From assembly GCA_037039925.1 (NCBI GenBank), contig JAXRKP010001173.1, positions 58,501-122,500 on the forward strand: DNA of 64,000 nt. The letters run 5' to 3'. Source of the stretch: Doris montereyensis. Taxonomy: Eukaryota > Mollusca > Gastropoda > Nudibranchia > Dorididae. The position numbers were made by a program, and so were the translations under genes. This document shows, in pieces, positions 51,901 to 63,642 of the stretch; the stretch's first letter is position 1; every line of letters starts with the position of its first letter. The notes under the pieces were generated by a model. It did not search any database. It was given only the letters and a program-made list of their open reading frames with translations, and was not told the DNA's origin.

Positions 51901-52220
51901 CCACTGTACCCTAGGTATATGGTGGGGCTGCCACCTTGAGGCCCCCTACCAGCTCTTGTTATTTTCTGTCAGGGTTAACCCCTTTAGCCTTTAGTCATTT
52001 AAGGCCAGCTTGCAAGACAGCAGGTTGTTATTTTCTGTCAAGGTTAACTCCTTTAGCCTTTGGTCATTCAAGACCGGCCTGCAAGGCAGCAGATTGTTTT
52101 CTGTCAGGGTTAACTCCCTTAGCCTTTGGTCAACTAAGACCCGCCTCCAAGGCAGCAGGAGACTCGTGAAGGGCGGGGTCATCTACTCCCCGTACAGGTG
52201 CTCACCTGTCCACTGCCCGG
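48962..52220 (-). mobile_element. LINE-A copy 3, near full-length (3.26 kb), minus strand
   Basis: Read on the minus strand: 5' end CCGGGCAGTGGACAGGTGAG, three 66-bp 5' UTR units (about 51,950-52,160), endonuclease FGTWNNWGINGKELE/DILAITETKTK (51,536-51,904), a damaged stretch (50,900-51,500) with several small local duplications and deletions, RT blocks MEEIQLAIRKVKLGKAPG (50,333-50,794), NYRGIALLSVPGK, SGFRPGRSVQDYIFTIRQ (49,911-50,390), catalytic SFADDLVVF and IGVRQGCTLSPLLF (49,580-49,930), C-terminal YCPTLLYG (49,102-49,548), tail (AAAG)n. Best-preserved copy of the family but with several shifts, so inactive. Confidence 0.93.
51940..52165 (-). repeat. 66-bp tandem units in the LINE-A 5' UTR
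   Basis: Three units built on TTATTTTCTGTCAGGGTTAA, CTCCTTTAGCCTTTGGTCA and AAGACCGGCCTGCAAGGCAG as written on the plus strand. The same units occur in copy 2 (38,970-39,165, opposite strand) and partly in copy 1 (14,720-14,803). Their position before the first ORF suggests a promoter role like the monomer repeats in some other LINEs; that is inference. Confidence 0.85.
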
Positions 52221-55200
52221 TTGCCTGTATCCATTTGTACATAATATGTATATCTGATGGCTCTTGCCTGTTTCCATTTGTACGTTATAAGTATATCTGG
52301 TGCCTATTGCCTATTTCCATTTGTACGTAATAAGTATGTCTGATACCTATTGCCTATTTCCATTTGTACGTAGTAAGTATTGCTGATGCCTATTGCCTGT
52401 TTCCATTTGTACGTAATAAGTATGTTTGATGCCTATTTCCTGTTTCCATTTGTACGTAATAAGTATGCCTAATGCCTATTGCCTGTTTCTATTTGTACGT
52501 AATAAGTATGCCTAATGCCTATTGCCTGTTTCTATTTGTACGTAATACGTATGCCTAATGCCTATTGCCTGTTTCTATTTGTATGTAATACGTATGTCTG
52601 ATACTTATTACCTGTTTCTATTTGTATATAATACGTATGTCTGATACTTATTGCCTGTTTCTATTTGTATATAATACGTATGTCTGATACTTATTGCCTG
52701 TTTCCATTTGTACGTAATACGTATGTCTGATACTTATTACCTGTTTCTATTTGTATGTAATACGTATATCTGATGCTTATTACCTGTTTCCATTTGTAGG
52801 TAGTTTGAATGCCTGATACTTATTACCTGTTTCTATTTGTACGTAATACGTATATCTGATGCTTATTACCTGTTTCCATTTGTACGTAATACGTATGTCT
52901 GATACTTATTACCTGTTTCTATTTGTATGTAATACGTATATCTGATGCTTATTACCTGTTTCCATTTGTACGTAGTTTGAATGCCTGATGCATATTGTCT
53001 GTTTCCATTTGTACGTAGTATGAATGCCTGATACATATTGTCTGTTTCCATTTGTACGTAGTATGTATGCCTGATGTATATTGTCTGTTTCCATTTGTAC
53101 GTAGTTCGTATGCCTGATGCATATTGTCTGTTTCCATTTGTACGTAGTATATATGCCTGATGTATATTGTCTGTTTCCATTTGTATGTAGTATGTATGCC
53201 TGATGTATATTGTCTGTTTCCATTTGTACGTAGTATGTATGCCTGATGCATATTGTCTGTTTCCATTTGTACGTAGTATGTATGCCTGATGCATATTGTC
53301 TGTTTCCATTTGTACGTAGTATGTATGCCTGATGCCTATTGCCTGATTCCATTTGTTCGTAGTATGTATGCCTGATACATATTGTCTGTTTCCATTTGTA
53401 CGTAGTATGTATGCCTGATACATATTGTCTGTTTCCATTTGTACGTAGTATGTATGCCTGATGTATATTGTCTGTTTCCATTTGTATGTAGTATGTATGC
53501 CTGATGTATATTGTCTGTTTCCATTTGTACGTAGTATGTATGCCTGATGTATATTGTCTGTTTCCATTTGTACGTAGTATATATGCCTGATGTATATTGT
53601 CTGTTTCCATTTGTACGTAGTATGTATGCCTGATGCATATTGTCTGTTTCCATTTGTACGTAGTATATATGCCTGATGTATATTGTCTGTTTCCATTTGT
53701 ACGTAGTATGTATGCCTGATGTATATTGTCTGTTTCCATTTGTACGTAGTATGTATGCCTGATGTATATTGTCTGTTTCCATTTGTACGTAGTATGTATG
53801 CCTGATGCATATTGTCTGTTTCCATTTGTACGTAGTATGTATGCCTGATACATATTGTCTGTTTCCATTTGTACGTAGTATGTATGCCTGATACATATTG
53901 TCTGTTTCCATTTGTACGTAGTATGTATGCCTGATACATATTGTCTGCTTCCATTTGTACGTAGTATGTATGCCTGATACATATTGTCTGTTTCCATTTG
54001 TACGTAGTTTGAATGCCTGATACATATTGTCTGTTTCCATTTGTACGTAGTATGTATGCCTGATACATATTGTCTGTTTCCATTTGTACGTAGTTTGAAT
54101 GCCTGATACATATTGTCTGCTTCCATTTGTACGTAGTATGTATGCCTGATGCCTATTGCCTGATTCCATTTGTACGTAGTATGTATGCCTGATACATATT
54201 GTCTGTTTCCATTTGTTCGTAGTATGTATGCCTGATGCCTATTGCCTGATTCCATTTGTTCGTAGTATGTATGCCTGATACATATTGCCTATTTCCATTT
54301 GTACGTAGTATGTATGCCTGATGCATATTGTCTGTTTCCATTTGTACGTAGTATGTATGCCTGATGTATATTGTCTGTTTCCATTTGTATGTAGTATGTA
54401 TGCCTGATGTATATTGTCTGTTTCCATTTGTACGTAGTATGTATGCCTGATGTATATTGTCTGTTTCCATTTGTACGTAGTATGTATGCCTGATGCATAT
54501 TGTCTGTTTCCATTTGTATGTAGTATGTATGCCTGATGTATATTGTCTGTTTCCATTTGTACGTAGTATGTATGCCTGATGTATATTGTCTGTTTCCATT
54601 TGTATGTAGTATGTATGCCTGATGTATATTGTCTGTTTCCATTTGTACGTAGTATGTATGCCTGATGTATATTGTCTGTTTCCATTTGTACGTAGTATGT
54701 ATGCCTGATGTATATTGTCTGTTTCCATTTGTATGTAGTATGTATGCCTGATGTATATTGTCTGTTTCCATTTGTACGTAGTATATATGCCTGATGTATA
54801 TTGTCTGTTTCCATTTGTATGTAGTATGTATGCCTGATGCATATTGTCTGTTTCCATTTGTACGTAGTATGTATGCCTGATGTATATTGTCTGTTTCCAT
54901 TTGTATGTAGTATGTATGCCTGATGCATATTGTCTGTTTCCATTTGTACGTAGTATGTATGCCTGATGTATATTGTCTGTTTCCATTTGTACGTAGTATG
55001 TATGCCTGATGTATATTGCCTGTTTCCATTTGTATGTAGTAAGTATGCTTGATGTATATTTCTTGTTTCCATTTGTACGTAGTATGTATGCCTGATGTAT
55101 ATTGTCTGTTTCCATTTGTACGTAGTATGTATGCCTGATGCATATTGCCTGTTTCCATTTGTATGTAGTAAGTATGCTTGATGTATATTTCTTGTTTCCA

Positions 55201-55245
55201 TTTGTATGTAGCGCGTATGCCTGATGCATATTGCGTTTCCATGTA
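52221..55245 (-). repeat. 43-bp minisatellite, right array (about 70 units)
   Basis: Unit GCCTGATGTATATTGTCTGT, TTCCATTTGTACGTAGTATG TAT, 43 bp, with a distinct subtype in the first 700 bp (TAATACGTATGTCTGATACT TATTACCTG). Minus-strand frames of 277-448 codons are open because the unit lacks stops in that orientation. Neighbouring units differ mainly at CAT/TAT and GTA/ATA positions, which suggests unequal exchange. It is the continuation of the left array beyond the LINE. Confidence 0.96.
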
Positions 55246-55554
55246 TCCGTCTATATTAATGTCCGTGATTTGTCTAGAGCGCAATGGCTGCTTGCTGGTC
55301 TAGAGGGCGGACACAGCAAGATGAAGATGACGAAATTGTGACCATATTACCTGTGGTGGGTGCATGAACTATTTTGCAAGAAAGGAAAAGATTTCTATGG
55401 ATCGTTAAAAAAGAGCAGGATTTTACCGAGAAGCATGTGTTTCCGTAATTGTGTCTTTGACCGCCTAGAATAGCAGGATGCCGCGAAATTTAATCCGAAA
55501 TGATCTAGTAAAGTAATCAATTGATAAATAAATACATTAATTAATTAAGTTCCC

Positions 55555-55800
55555 ACTTCAAATTCGAATCTTAGCAAAGCCAGGTTGGACGTTGTGTTTC
55601 TTGGGAAAGATACTTGACACGCATTTCCCCCACTCTACCCAGGTGCAAATGAGTTCAAGCACTAGCTTGGGAGTAAAAATCCTGCGTCAGACTAGCATCC
55701 TGGCCAGGAGGTGATTACTGTCACTTGTTCCGCTTCACGCTAAAGAAACCAGGATAAGCTCGGCTCTATAGGCCTTAAGGGCCTTGAAGGAACTTTACTT
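55555..55800 (+). mobile_element. SINE-A, plus strand, head truncated
   Basis: Starts at the box B region (AAATTCGAATCTTAGCAAAG) and contains the full body: CACGCATTTCCCCCACTCTA, ACTAGCTTGGGAGTAAAAAT, CTGGCCAGGAGGTGATTACT, GTTCCGCTTCACGCTAAAG, and the 3' end GGGCCTTGAAGGAACTTTAC. Confidence 0.88.
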
Positions 55801-56034
55801 CGTTTATCTCTCAAAATTTCACCCCTCTTGTGTCTCATTAGTTACAGCTCCCGCTGTTAGTTTGGCCTTCCACCTATATTATGAGTATCTATCCTTCATT
55901 TTCCATCTTGCTTGTATTTTGTGGTTTTTGTGATTTTCCGACGATCAATGAGTGGCGTCCAGACTTTATCCTGTGGATCGCAAGTTCGAAACACAACTAC
56001 AATGAGACAATAGACTGATGAATGGCTGTGACTT

Positions 56035-56168
56035 TTGTTTGATTTGTTTGATTTGATTTACCAACATCCACAACTAAGGTGATTTTTTTTTCAACCGTTG
56101 GCGGGGCTCGAACCCCCTACCTTTTGGTTGAGAGGCCGACCCCTTACCTCTGGACTACCGAGTCCCCA
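56035..56168 (-). mobile_element. SINE-B, internally shortened, minus strand
   Basis: Minus strand: ACTCGGTAGTCCAGAGGTAA, GGGGTCGGCCTCTCAACC, GGGGGTTCGAGCCCCGCC, then directly the 3' end CCTTAGTTGTGGATGTTGGT. The middle body (AAAGATCC region) is deleted. It has the clearest box B of the family. Confidence 0.87.
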
Positions 56169-56619
56169 TGGCTGTGGCAGTGATAAGAAAAAGTGAATGG
56201 ATAAAATACAGCAGAATTGGAATGACAAGGACAGATGACACATATAAGTGGCTGAGTGACACTTTTGAGGTGAGAGAGAGTAGGGTATGAGGACGGTGCT
56301 TTAACTTAAAAACACACCGGCGTTTTTGCATCTTTGCGAAGTATGGACTTAAGATGCAACATGTTGCAATGTTGAAAATCCCCATTACACTAAAAGTACC
56401 AAACATCGAAGATTAGCAATATCTGGATTTATAGAGCGGTCAAGAGCTTGTGACAAACAACGCACCTCATGCGTAACGGCGTAAACACGTTCGGTATCGT
56501 CAACTCGGATTTCAAAAGAAGCGCTGAAGACAGAACGACTGGAGAAGGATGGTCGATACCTTGCTGGATAGCACAAACCACTAAATAGAGATGAAGAATC
56601 GCATGTTATGCATAAAAAG

Positions 56620-56695
56620 AGTGCCGGTAGCTTAGTAGGTAGGACCTCTGACCAACACTCAGAAAACCAACCGGGCAAATTTCATTGGCCCTCTT
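56620..56695 (+). mobile_element. tRNA-like fragment, possible SINE head
   Basis: GTGCCGGTAGCTTAGTAGGT AGGACCTCTGACC resembles a tRNA 5' half with box A. The expected box B (GGTTCGANTCC) is not evident; AACCGGGCAAATTTC is a weak candidate. It does not fold into a complete tRNA by eye. Confidence 0.35.
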
Positions 56696-56816
56696 GTCGA
56701 CCCAGCAGCGCAATGGGTAGCTAGGTCTATTCAGACTTGGCGAAAGTAGGCTAAAGACGGCATGGAAAGCAATTATTGTCGTTATGTTTAAAAACAATAA
56801 TCAAGGCTCTCTCCCT

Positions 56817-57470
56817 AATTACCCTACGCCCAACTCTGAGTGAGGGACTTACTTTTCACCCCTCATTACCATACGCCCAACTCTGAGTGAGGGACTTACT
56901 TTTCACCCCTGATTACCATACGCCCAACTCTGAGTGACGGACTTACTTTTCACCCCTGATTACCCTACGCCCAACTCTAAGTGAGGGACTTGCTTTTCAC
57001 CCCTGATTACCCTACGCCCAACTCTGACTGAGGGACTTGCTTTTCACCTCTGATTACCCTACGCCCAACTCTGACTGAGGGACTTGCTTTTCACCCCTGA
57101 TTACCCTTCGCCCAACTCTGACTGAGGGACTTGCTTTTCACCCCTGATTACCCTACGCCCAACTCTGAGTGAGGGACTTACTTTTCACCCCTGATTACCC
57201 CACCACCAACTCTGAGTGAGGGATTTACTTTTCGTCCCTGATTACCCTACGCCCAACTCTGAGTAAGGGACTTACTAATCACCCTTGATTACCCTACGCC
57301 CAACTCTGAGGAAGGACTTACTTTTCGCCCCTGATTACCATACGCCAAATTCTGAGTGAGGGACTTGCTTTTCACCCCTGATTACCCTACCCCCAACTCT
57401 GAGTGAAGGATTTACTTTTCACCCTGATTACCCTACGCCCAACTCTGAGGGAGGGACTTACTTTTCATGC
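56817..57470. repeat. 47-bp minisatellite (about 14 units)
   Basis: Unit ATTACCCTACGCCCAACTCT, GAGTGAGGGACTTACTTTTC ACCCCTG, with 47-bp spacing between unit starts. A few units vary at CTAC/CATAC and GAGT/GACT. The last two units at about 57,460-57,520 are degenerate. Confidence 0.95.
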
Positions 57471-57529
57471 ATAAAAACACGCTCAACTGAGTGATGGACT
57501 TACTTTTCATTCATAAAAAACGCCCACGC

Positions 57530-59200
57530 CCACCCCCCCCCGCCACGGGCGTCTAGACTAAAAAAGCGTGCGCGTGTCCAGTGACTATTGCATACTTTGC
57601 TACCCCGGTTTACGTACATCAAGTCACGTGTGGCTTGGAGGATAGCAGTTTGTTTCCGATAAACATTTTGTTTCGTTTCTATAACAAAATGCATTATCAT
57701 ATGCCCATCATTTTAAAATAAACCTAAAGCGACACGATGAAAAACCAGACAATTCTAATGTCATCTCGAATGTTGCAAGGAAAGTATCGAGCTAAGAGAG
57801 AGAGAGAGACACACACAGGAGCGGTATAATGGGTCTGTGCGACTGTATTGACACACCATTCATAACTGTTCCTATATCTATGTTATCCTATACATCACAT
57901 ACACGTGGGTTAGTATTTGCACTATTTTTCTCCATTCTGAGGGCATTCGCTTTTTTTTTTCAATGGCTGGCGGGCTGGAAGAAAGGCAGATAACTCAAAT
58001 CGAGTTATGAACTTGAGACGGCAACGCAACTCATGTCCCATACGTCCTGAAGCTAAAAACAGCGTGATGGGTTGTGTGGGTGGGTGAAAGGGGGGGGCAC
58101 AACAAAACTCAAGGCTACTGGCAACAAAACTGAAGGGAATGGAGAAGAAATAAATTTGTTCCATCGGGGCTTGCATGCACCAATTCAGGTTAATATAAAC
58201 AGTATGATGTGGACTTTGCAAAAGTGTAGATGAATGTTGTGCCAATCTTTCCTTAGAAATTATAGATTGGCATAAATGGGTTGGGTTTGGTTGCTTTCAT
58301 TTGTTCCATTCTCACGGGGCTGAGGGTGTGATAAATGTCCTCGTTGACTTCCTTGATTGATTGTTTTAGTGGCAAGTACTGTTGAATTTGGACTCAGAGG
58401 AGAATTGAGATGTGCTCAATTACATGGCGGGTGTAGGAAAAAGATGGCTAGAAGAAATGAAACTCATTTGTCAATTATCCTACAGATGGTCGTATCTGTA
58501 AACTCGCCATAATCGTAATATAATAAAACTCAGTGTATACACTTGCTTTGTCCAAGCAATGTCTACCTTTAAAAAAAAAGTATTTTTGAATAAGAGGATA
58601 GTAAATAAATCATGATGATTGCACTCAAGGACACGAGGCCCAATAAACGTAAAAAAGGAATGCAATATAACAGATCTTTTAAAAGCACTTTTTAAACTAC
58701 AAAATCAGCTATTCATATGATAATTTCAATATAATGCACTTGAAGCTTTATGGTCATAGTATTCTGCAATACAAAACCCAACTCAAAACAACTCATTTCT
58801 ATCGAAGCTGCAGCTATTTTTGAGCCAGATATCTTGTTTCCACGGTGGCCAAACAAGGTGTTTTCCTTTTACCAATCTTCTTTCTTTTTTTTCTTTTTTG
58901 ATACGAGATTTTGTTGTAGGGTTCAGGATTCGCACTACTGTTGATATATTGATATTTTCACGGATTTCTAAATCTTCTTGATTTGGCTGTTCCATTTAGT
59001 CCTGGCATGAATAATAAATTTTTTTTTAGGAGAGGAAGTAATGAAGCTAGATTCTTGTGGTCACCAGTACATAAGCGTTTTAATTTCATGAGTACAACAA
59101 GAAATACGTTGATTAAGGCAATCTACAAGTCCACAAATTTCAAGCAGATTTCCCCTACAAAAATTCCTCTTTTTAATCAACCCTCGTTTAGAATTTCTTC
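57530..59200. other. Unassigned sequence
   Basis: No recognised gene, SINE or TIR. Contains a C8 run near 57,534, T and A homopolymers and a short GA tract near 57,798. Confidence 0.4.
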
Positions 59201-59209
59201 TGCTGCGAC

Positions 59210-59415
59210 CCTCACACACAATTACCTCACTTCACCCATCCTCATACATAGTTTACCCTCTTTCCAACACCAACACACACATGCCCCCTCCCCTTTTCCA
59301 CCCCAATAACACACAATTTCCCTCTTTCCATCACCCTCACACACAATCGCCTCCTTCCACAATCCTCTCACACACACAATTCTCCTACTTCCACCACTCT
59401 CACACACATAAACAA
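59210..59415. repeat. Degenerate CA/C-rich tandem repeat, roughly 40-bp period
   Basis: CACACACAATT(T)CC followed by CTTTCCACCACC-like text recurs five or six times with changes. Confidence 0.65.
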
Positions 59416-59419
59416 AACA

Positions 59420-60160
59420 AAATAACTGCTTAATAAACCGCACCACATTCCTGGCTTAAATATTATCCCTGATCAACATCACAGGCTAAAAACGATAAGT
59501 AAAAACATAACGATTCCACGGATATTTTACCACAAAAAAAATAATAGAAGGAAAAAGGGTCTCCCAATTCTATCAGAAATCTCTTTAGCTAACCAAGTTA
59601 AAGATAGTTGACACAGATCGCAATCCATCTTAATCCTTCTCTGACTTCTATTTTTATAAGTAGGCCGTATGAGCGAGTGTAATTTCTACTTTCTTCGAAA
59701 GATGGATGGCTTATCATGGCGGCCTCTGTGTTAGGACATCTACGCAACGAGGCGCTCCAATCACCATCCTTCATACATAGATGTAGCGTGTGTAGCGTTC
59801 AGTCATCAAATGCCGCCTTGCAGTCTGCGAACTGGATTGGTGACTACTTTTAAAGCCCAATTTTCACCCAACCAGAATGCTAGAAGAACGCAAAACGGCC
59901 CTCCAAGGCTCTTGATAATTGAACGTTGCCATGAGTTTGCATTTGCTCACAATTACAAAACTTATGTTACCAAGCATTAAGGCATCATAAGGAGAAAACA
60001 AAAGAAAATGGCAGAAAACTGATCTCTAAAGCATAAAGAAATTGTTAAATGAAGTACAATATAGTAGGAAGTTGGCATGGTTGTAGAGGGTTTGGAAGTT
60101 TCATGTTTAAGTTAAGAAGCCTAAAGATATATAGCATATTATAGTGCTCATAGCCGCTTT
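59420..60160. other. Unassigned sequence
   Basis: AT-rich with a moderately CG-containing part near 59,660-59,880 (GCGGCCTCTGTGTTAGGACA). I cannot place a promoter or exon there. Confidence 0.4.
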
Positions 60161-60174
60161 TATTGAACAATTGT

Positions 60175-60435
<261 letters not shown>

Positions 60436-60559
60436 ACCAGTAATAGTAAAAAATGTTGAAGTAGTTTTCATCAGGGTTGAAAAAGTAACGTCATAATTAT
60501 ATGGAGTGATAACTATAACAGATGGTAGTAGTAGTAGACTAATAGTAGTAATCATGATA

Positions 60560-60673
60560 GGAAGAAGATAGAGAGAGGGAGAGAGGGAGAGAGGGAGAGA
60601 GAGGAGAGAGGGAGGGAGGAGAGAGATAGAGAGAGAGAGAAGGGGAGGGAGGGAGGAGGGAGGGAGAGGGAGG

Positions 60674-60763
<90 letters not shown>

Positions 60764-60800
60764 AGGGGAGGGAGGGAGGGGGAGGGAGAGGGAGCGATGT
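60560..60800. repeat. (GA)n/(GGGA)n tract
   Basis: Purine-rich tract with pure GA in the middle (60,680-60,758) and GGGA on both sides; the strand complement of the CT/CCCT structure seen at 27,594-29,220. Confidence 0.95.
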
Positions 60801-60859
60801 AGTTTGTTTATATATATATATACGGTGAGAGAGAGGGGGAGAGAGGGAGATTGACTAGT

Positions 60860-60935
60860 AGTAGTAGTAGTAGTAAAGTAATAGTAGTAGTAATAGTAGT
60901 AGTAGTAGTAGTAGTAGTAATAGTAGTAGTAGGAG
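60860..60935. repeat. (AGT)n array
   Basis: Short imperfect AGT array next to the GA tract. Confidence 0.93.
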
Positions 60936-61014
60936 GGAGGGATCAGGAGAGGGAATCCAAGTAATTAGGAGGAGTAAGAAGTAAGTAGACAGTAGTGATG
61001 TACAGTATTAAGGG

Positions 61015-61165
61015 TATTAACAAGTCCATTAAGTTATTTGGCACACTTCTCGCAATCACGCACTTGATCCATCAGCCGCACGTGGGAGTAGATAGTAAAA
61101 AATGTAAACTAAAAATAGAGACATTAAAGGAGAGAGCTTAAAAGAGAGACCGGACTTTCTAAGAG
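61015..61165. repeat. Dispersed repeat, TCCATTAAGTTNTTTGGCACAC family, copy 1
   Basis: Contains AGTCCATTAAGTTATTTGGC ACACTT, CATCAGCCGCACGTGG and GAGACATTAAAGGAGAGAGC...GAGAGACCGGA. The same motifs in the same order recur at 63,660-63,880, and the first part at 63,001-63,030. Confidence 0.65.
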
Positions 61166-61189
61166 AGAAGAGATAATAGAGAGATAAAA

Positions 61190-61236
61190 TGATAATAAAA
61201 TAATAATAATATAATGATAATAAAAAAGATAAGAGA

Positions 61237-61269
<33 letters not shown>

Positions 61270-61325
61270 GAGATAATAGATGATAATAATAATAATAGAG
61301 ATAATAATAATAATAATAATAATGA
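61190..61325. repeat. (AAT)n array, imperfect
   Basis: ATAATAATAATA interrupted by GAGA and GATAAT words. Confidence 0.95.
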
Positions 61326-61474
61326 GGATGAAATAATTTGTGTTTTTGCTTGTAAGCGTGTGAATGATGATAAAGCTACAATTAAAGGACAGAGGGAGAA
61401 ACATGAGCACGCAAGTCCATGTTGAATTTCCGGTATCTTGTAATGGCTAGACGTTGACTTTTTAAGAAGATAGT

Positions 61475-61705
61475 AGAGTGAGAGAGAGAGAGAGAGAGGG
61501 AGGGACGAGCGAGACTAAGAGAGAGAAGGAGAAAGTTTTGAGAGAGACCCTTGAGAGAGTATGTTACAGAGAAAGAGAGAGAGATTTAGAGAGAGTTGAG
61601 AGAGATAATTAGAGAGAGAAGAGAGAGAGATATCAATATTTACCATAGAAAACTTACAGAAAAGAGAGAATAATAATTATAAACCAGAGAAAGAGAGAGA
61701 AAAAA
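61475..61705. repeat. GAGA-rich region
   Basis: Repeated GAGAGAGA words without strict period. Confidence 0.85.
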
Positions 61706-61766
61706 ATAATAGATTTGGCGTGACTCCAAAAAAAACAAATAACCCCCAAACACGCCAGCACCCCAG

Positions 61767-61796
61767 CCCCCCCCCCCCCCCCCAAAAAAAAAAAAA
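61767..61796 (+). repeat. C17 A13 homopolymer junction
   Basis: Seventeen C followed directly by thirteen A. Confidence 0.9.
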
Positions 61797-62599
61797 CAAC
61801 AAAACAACAGAGACACCAACTCAAACATCACCTCCCCTTCCCAAACAAAGAAAAACAAATAACCTCCAAAAAATCGCCAGCGTCAACCCAAACTCTCCCC
61901 CTAAAAGACAAACAAATGACTAAACCAAGACAAAACCCTAAACAAATCAAAACAAAGAGAGCTTTCCTCCCTAAACAACAAGACAGGGAGGAAACGCCAA
62001 GACAGGGAGAAAAATAGGAAACAGGACTAATGATATTACTAGATAAGAGAGAACAACCTGAGACTGAAAAAGGGAGGGTAAGCAGGGCTATAATTCACAT
62101 TGGGCGATGATGTGATCGTCAATTTGATAAAGTGTTACTAAGAGCCAGAGAGACGGTAGAGAGTCCAATAGAGGGACAATCTCGACTGTGTTTTGTCCTC
62201 TTCCTTTCCGGGAGCAGCAACGGTGTAGGAGTGTTGCAAACCACTTTAGGAAAATGCAGTTGGTTGGTTTCGATGTAGCCGGCTGTTAGAGCTTCAAAAC
62301 GAACAAAAAGAAAAAAGAAAGAAGTAGAAATGGAAGAATCCTGACAAGGAAAATTACATGAAGAAGATCAGAAGAAAGAAGAGGGAGCAACGAGCCAGCA
62401 GAGAGAGGAAGAGAAACTTGGGAATGTAGATCAACAACTTGTGGTCTGTAAAGAAAAACAGATCATGGAATTGACTTGTCCCAATCAAAGTTTGGGAAAA
62501 TGTATCTCTTTTTCGACAATGGAATTATAATATTATCTCATCTTATCTAATTTTATTAACAATCTGTATCATATACACATCTCTTCTCTTCTATATATA

Positions 62600-62696
62600 C
62601 ATAGAGAGAGTCTGTCTGTCTCTCTCTGTCACTGCCTCTGTCTGTCTTTCTTTCATCAAATGAAAGTGGTCTCATTCTCTGGACTCACTTTCTCTG

Positions 62697-62729
<33 letters not shown>

Positions 62730-62755
62730 CTCTCTCTCTCTCCTCTGTCTGTCTT
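62600..62755. repeat. (CTGT)/(CT) short microsatellite
   Basis: Two CT/CTGT stretches flanking a short non-repeat segment. Confidence 0.9.
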
Positions 62756-62924
62756 TTAATCAATCTTCTTCTTTCAATACCCCTTCTATTCCATCAGCAT
62801 GTCTGACAGAGAGACATTATCAATCCACAATATGTAGAGAAGGGGAGAGAGTGTAGTGGTCGACCATACTCTGAAATTATGTATGAGAGGACTAGCATTC
62901 ATTATGTCAATCAATTTAATTTCG

Positions 62925-63030
62925 CAGACGATCTTCAATCACTTGGTAATCTAAGGAAGAGAAACTGTTATGCTAGGTCCTTATCTTTTTAATCCACACA
63001 GAGTGTCCATTAAGTTCTTTGGCACACTGG
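62925..63030. repeat. Dispersed repeat, copy 2 (TTCGCAGACGATCTT ... GTGTCCATTAAG)
   Basis: TTTCGCAGACGATCTTCAATC at 62,920-62,941 and GTGTCCATTAAGTTCTTTGG CACACT at 63,004-63,029. In copy 3 (63,643-63,690) the two motifs are adjacent. Confidence 0.65.
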
Positions 63031-63642
63031 AGAAGACATTTTACCACAAATCGGACAAATCTCGTTTATTGCACTGCTCAGTATCGGTTCTTTAATTTTT
63101 TATACGACTTGTTTAAGAAATGATACCGGCCTTCAAACATATCGGTTGTACCGTAAAGCCGACAACAAAGTACTCTATCTGAAAATCATTATTGTCCATA
63201 TTAGCTAAGATGTTTCCACGCTGCTCTTATAAATTTCATCCACGTGGATATATGACAAAGGATCGCTATATATCTATCTATAGTCTCTAGAGATTATCTA
63301 TTTATCATTCATTTATAGGTTTAAATCGAAACAATTTCATCCATCTAAACGAAAGACAAGGAAATTCCCGATTAGAAGCATCCCCTAGACTACATTTCTA
63401 CCATAACAAATGGATTGTTAAAATCAAACGAAAAGAATTAAGAAAAATTCTATAAAAACAAGTTTGTTCCAAAAGAAAGAGAGAAATGAAGATTGTAGAC
63501 AACATAGGCGCAGGTGAATATGCAAGGTGGATAACAACGGTAAACAAACAATAACAATTCCGAATCGGGGTGGCTATGTTGTCCATTTAATTTCAACATT
63601 CTTACCAATAAATAAACTCGACCAAGGAACATTCGCCATAAT

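Noticed and set aside
48040..55245. CRISPR-like regular array
   Set aside because: The units are contiguous 43-bp tandem copies with no unique spacers, and the genome is eukaryotic.
56385..56678. 97-codon minus frame as a gene
   Set aside because: No recognisable domain, no splice context, and it overlaps a tRNA-like repeat fragment.
56620..56695. Functional tRNA gene
   Set aside because: Box A is present, but no good box B or cloverleaf could be drawn.
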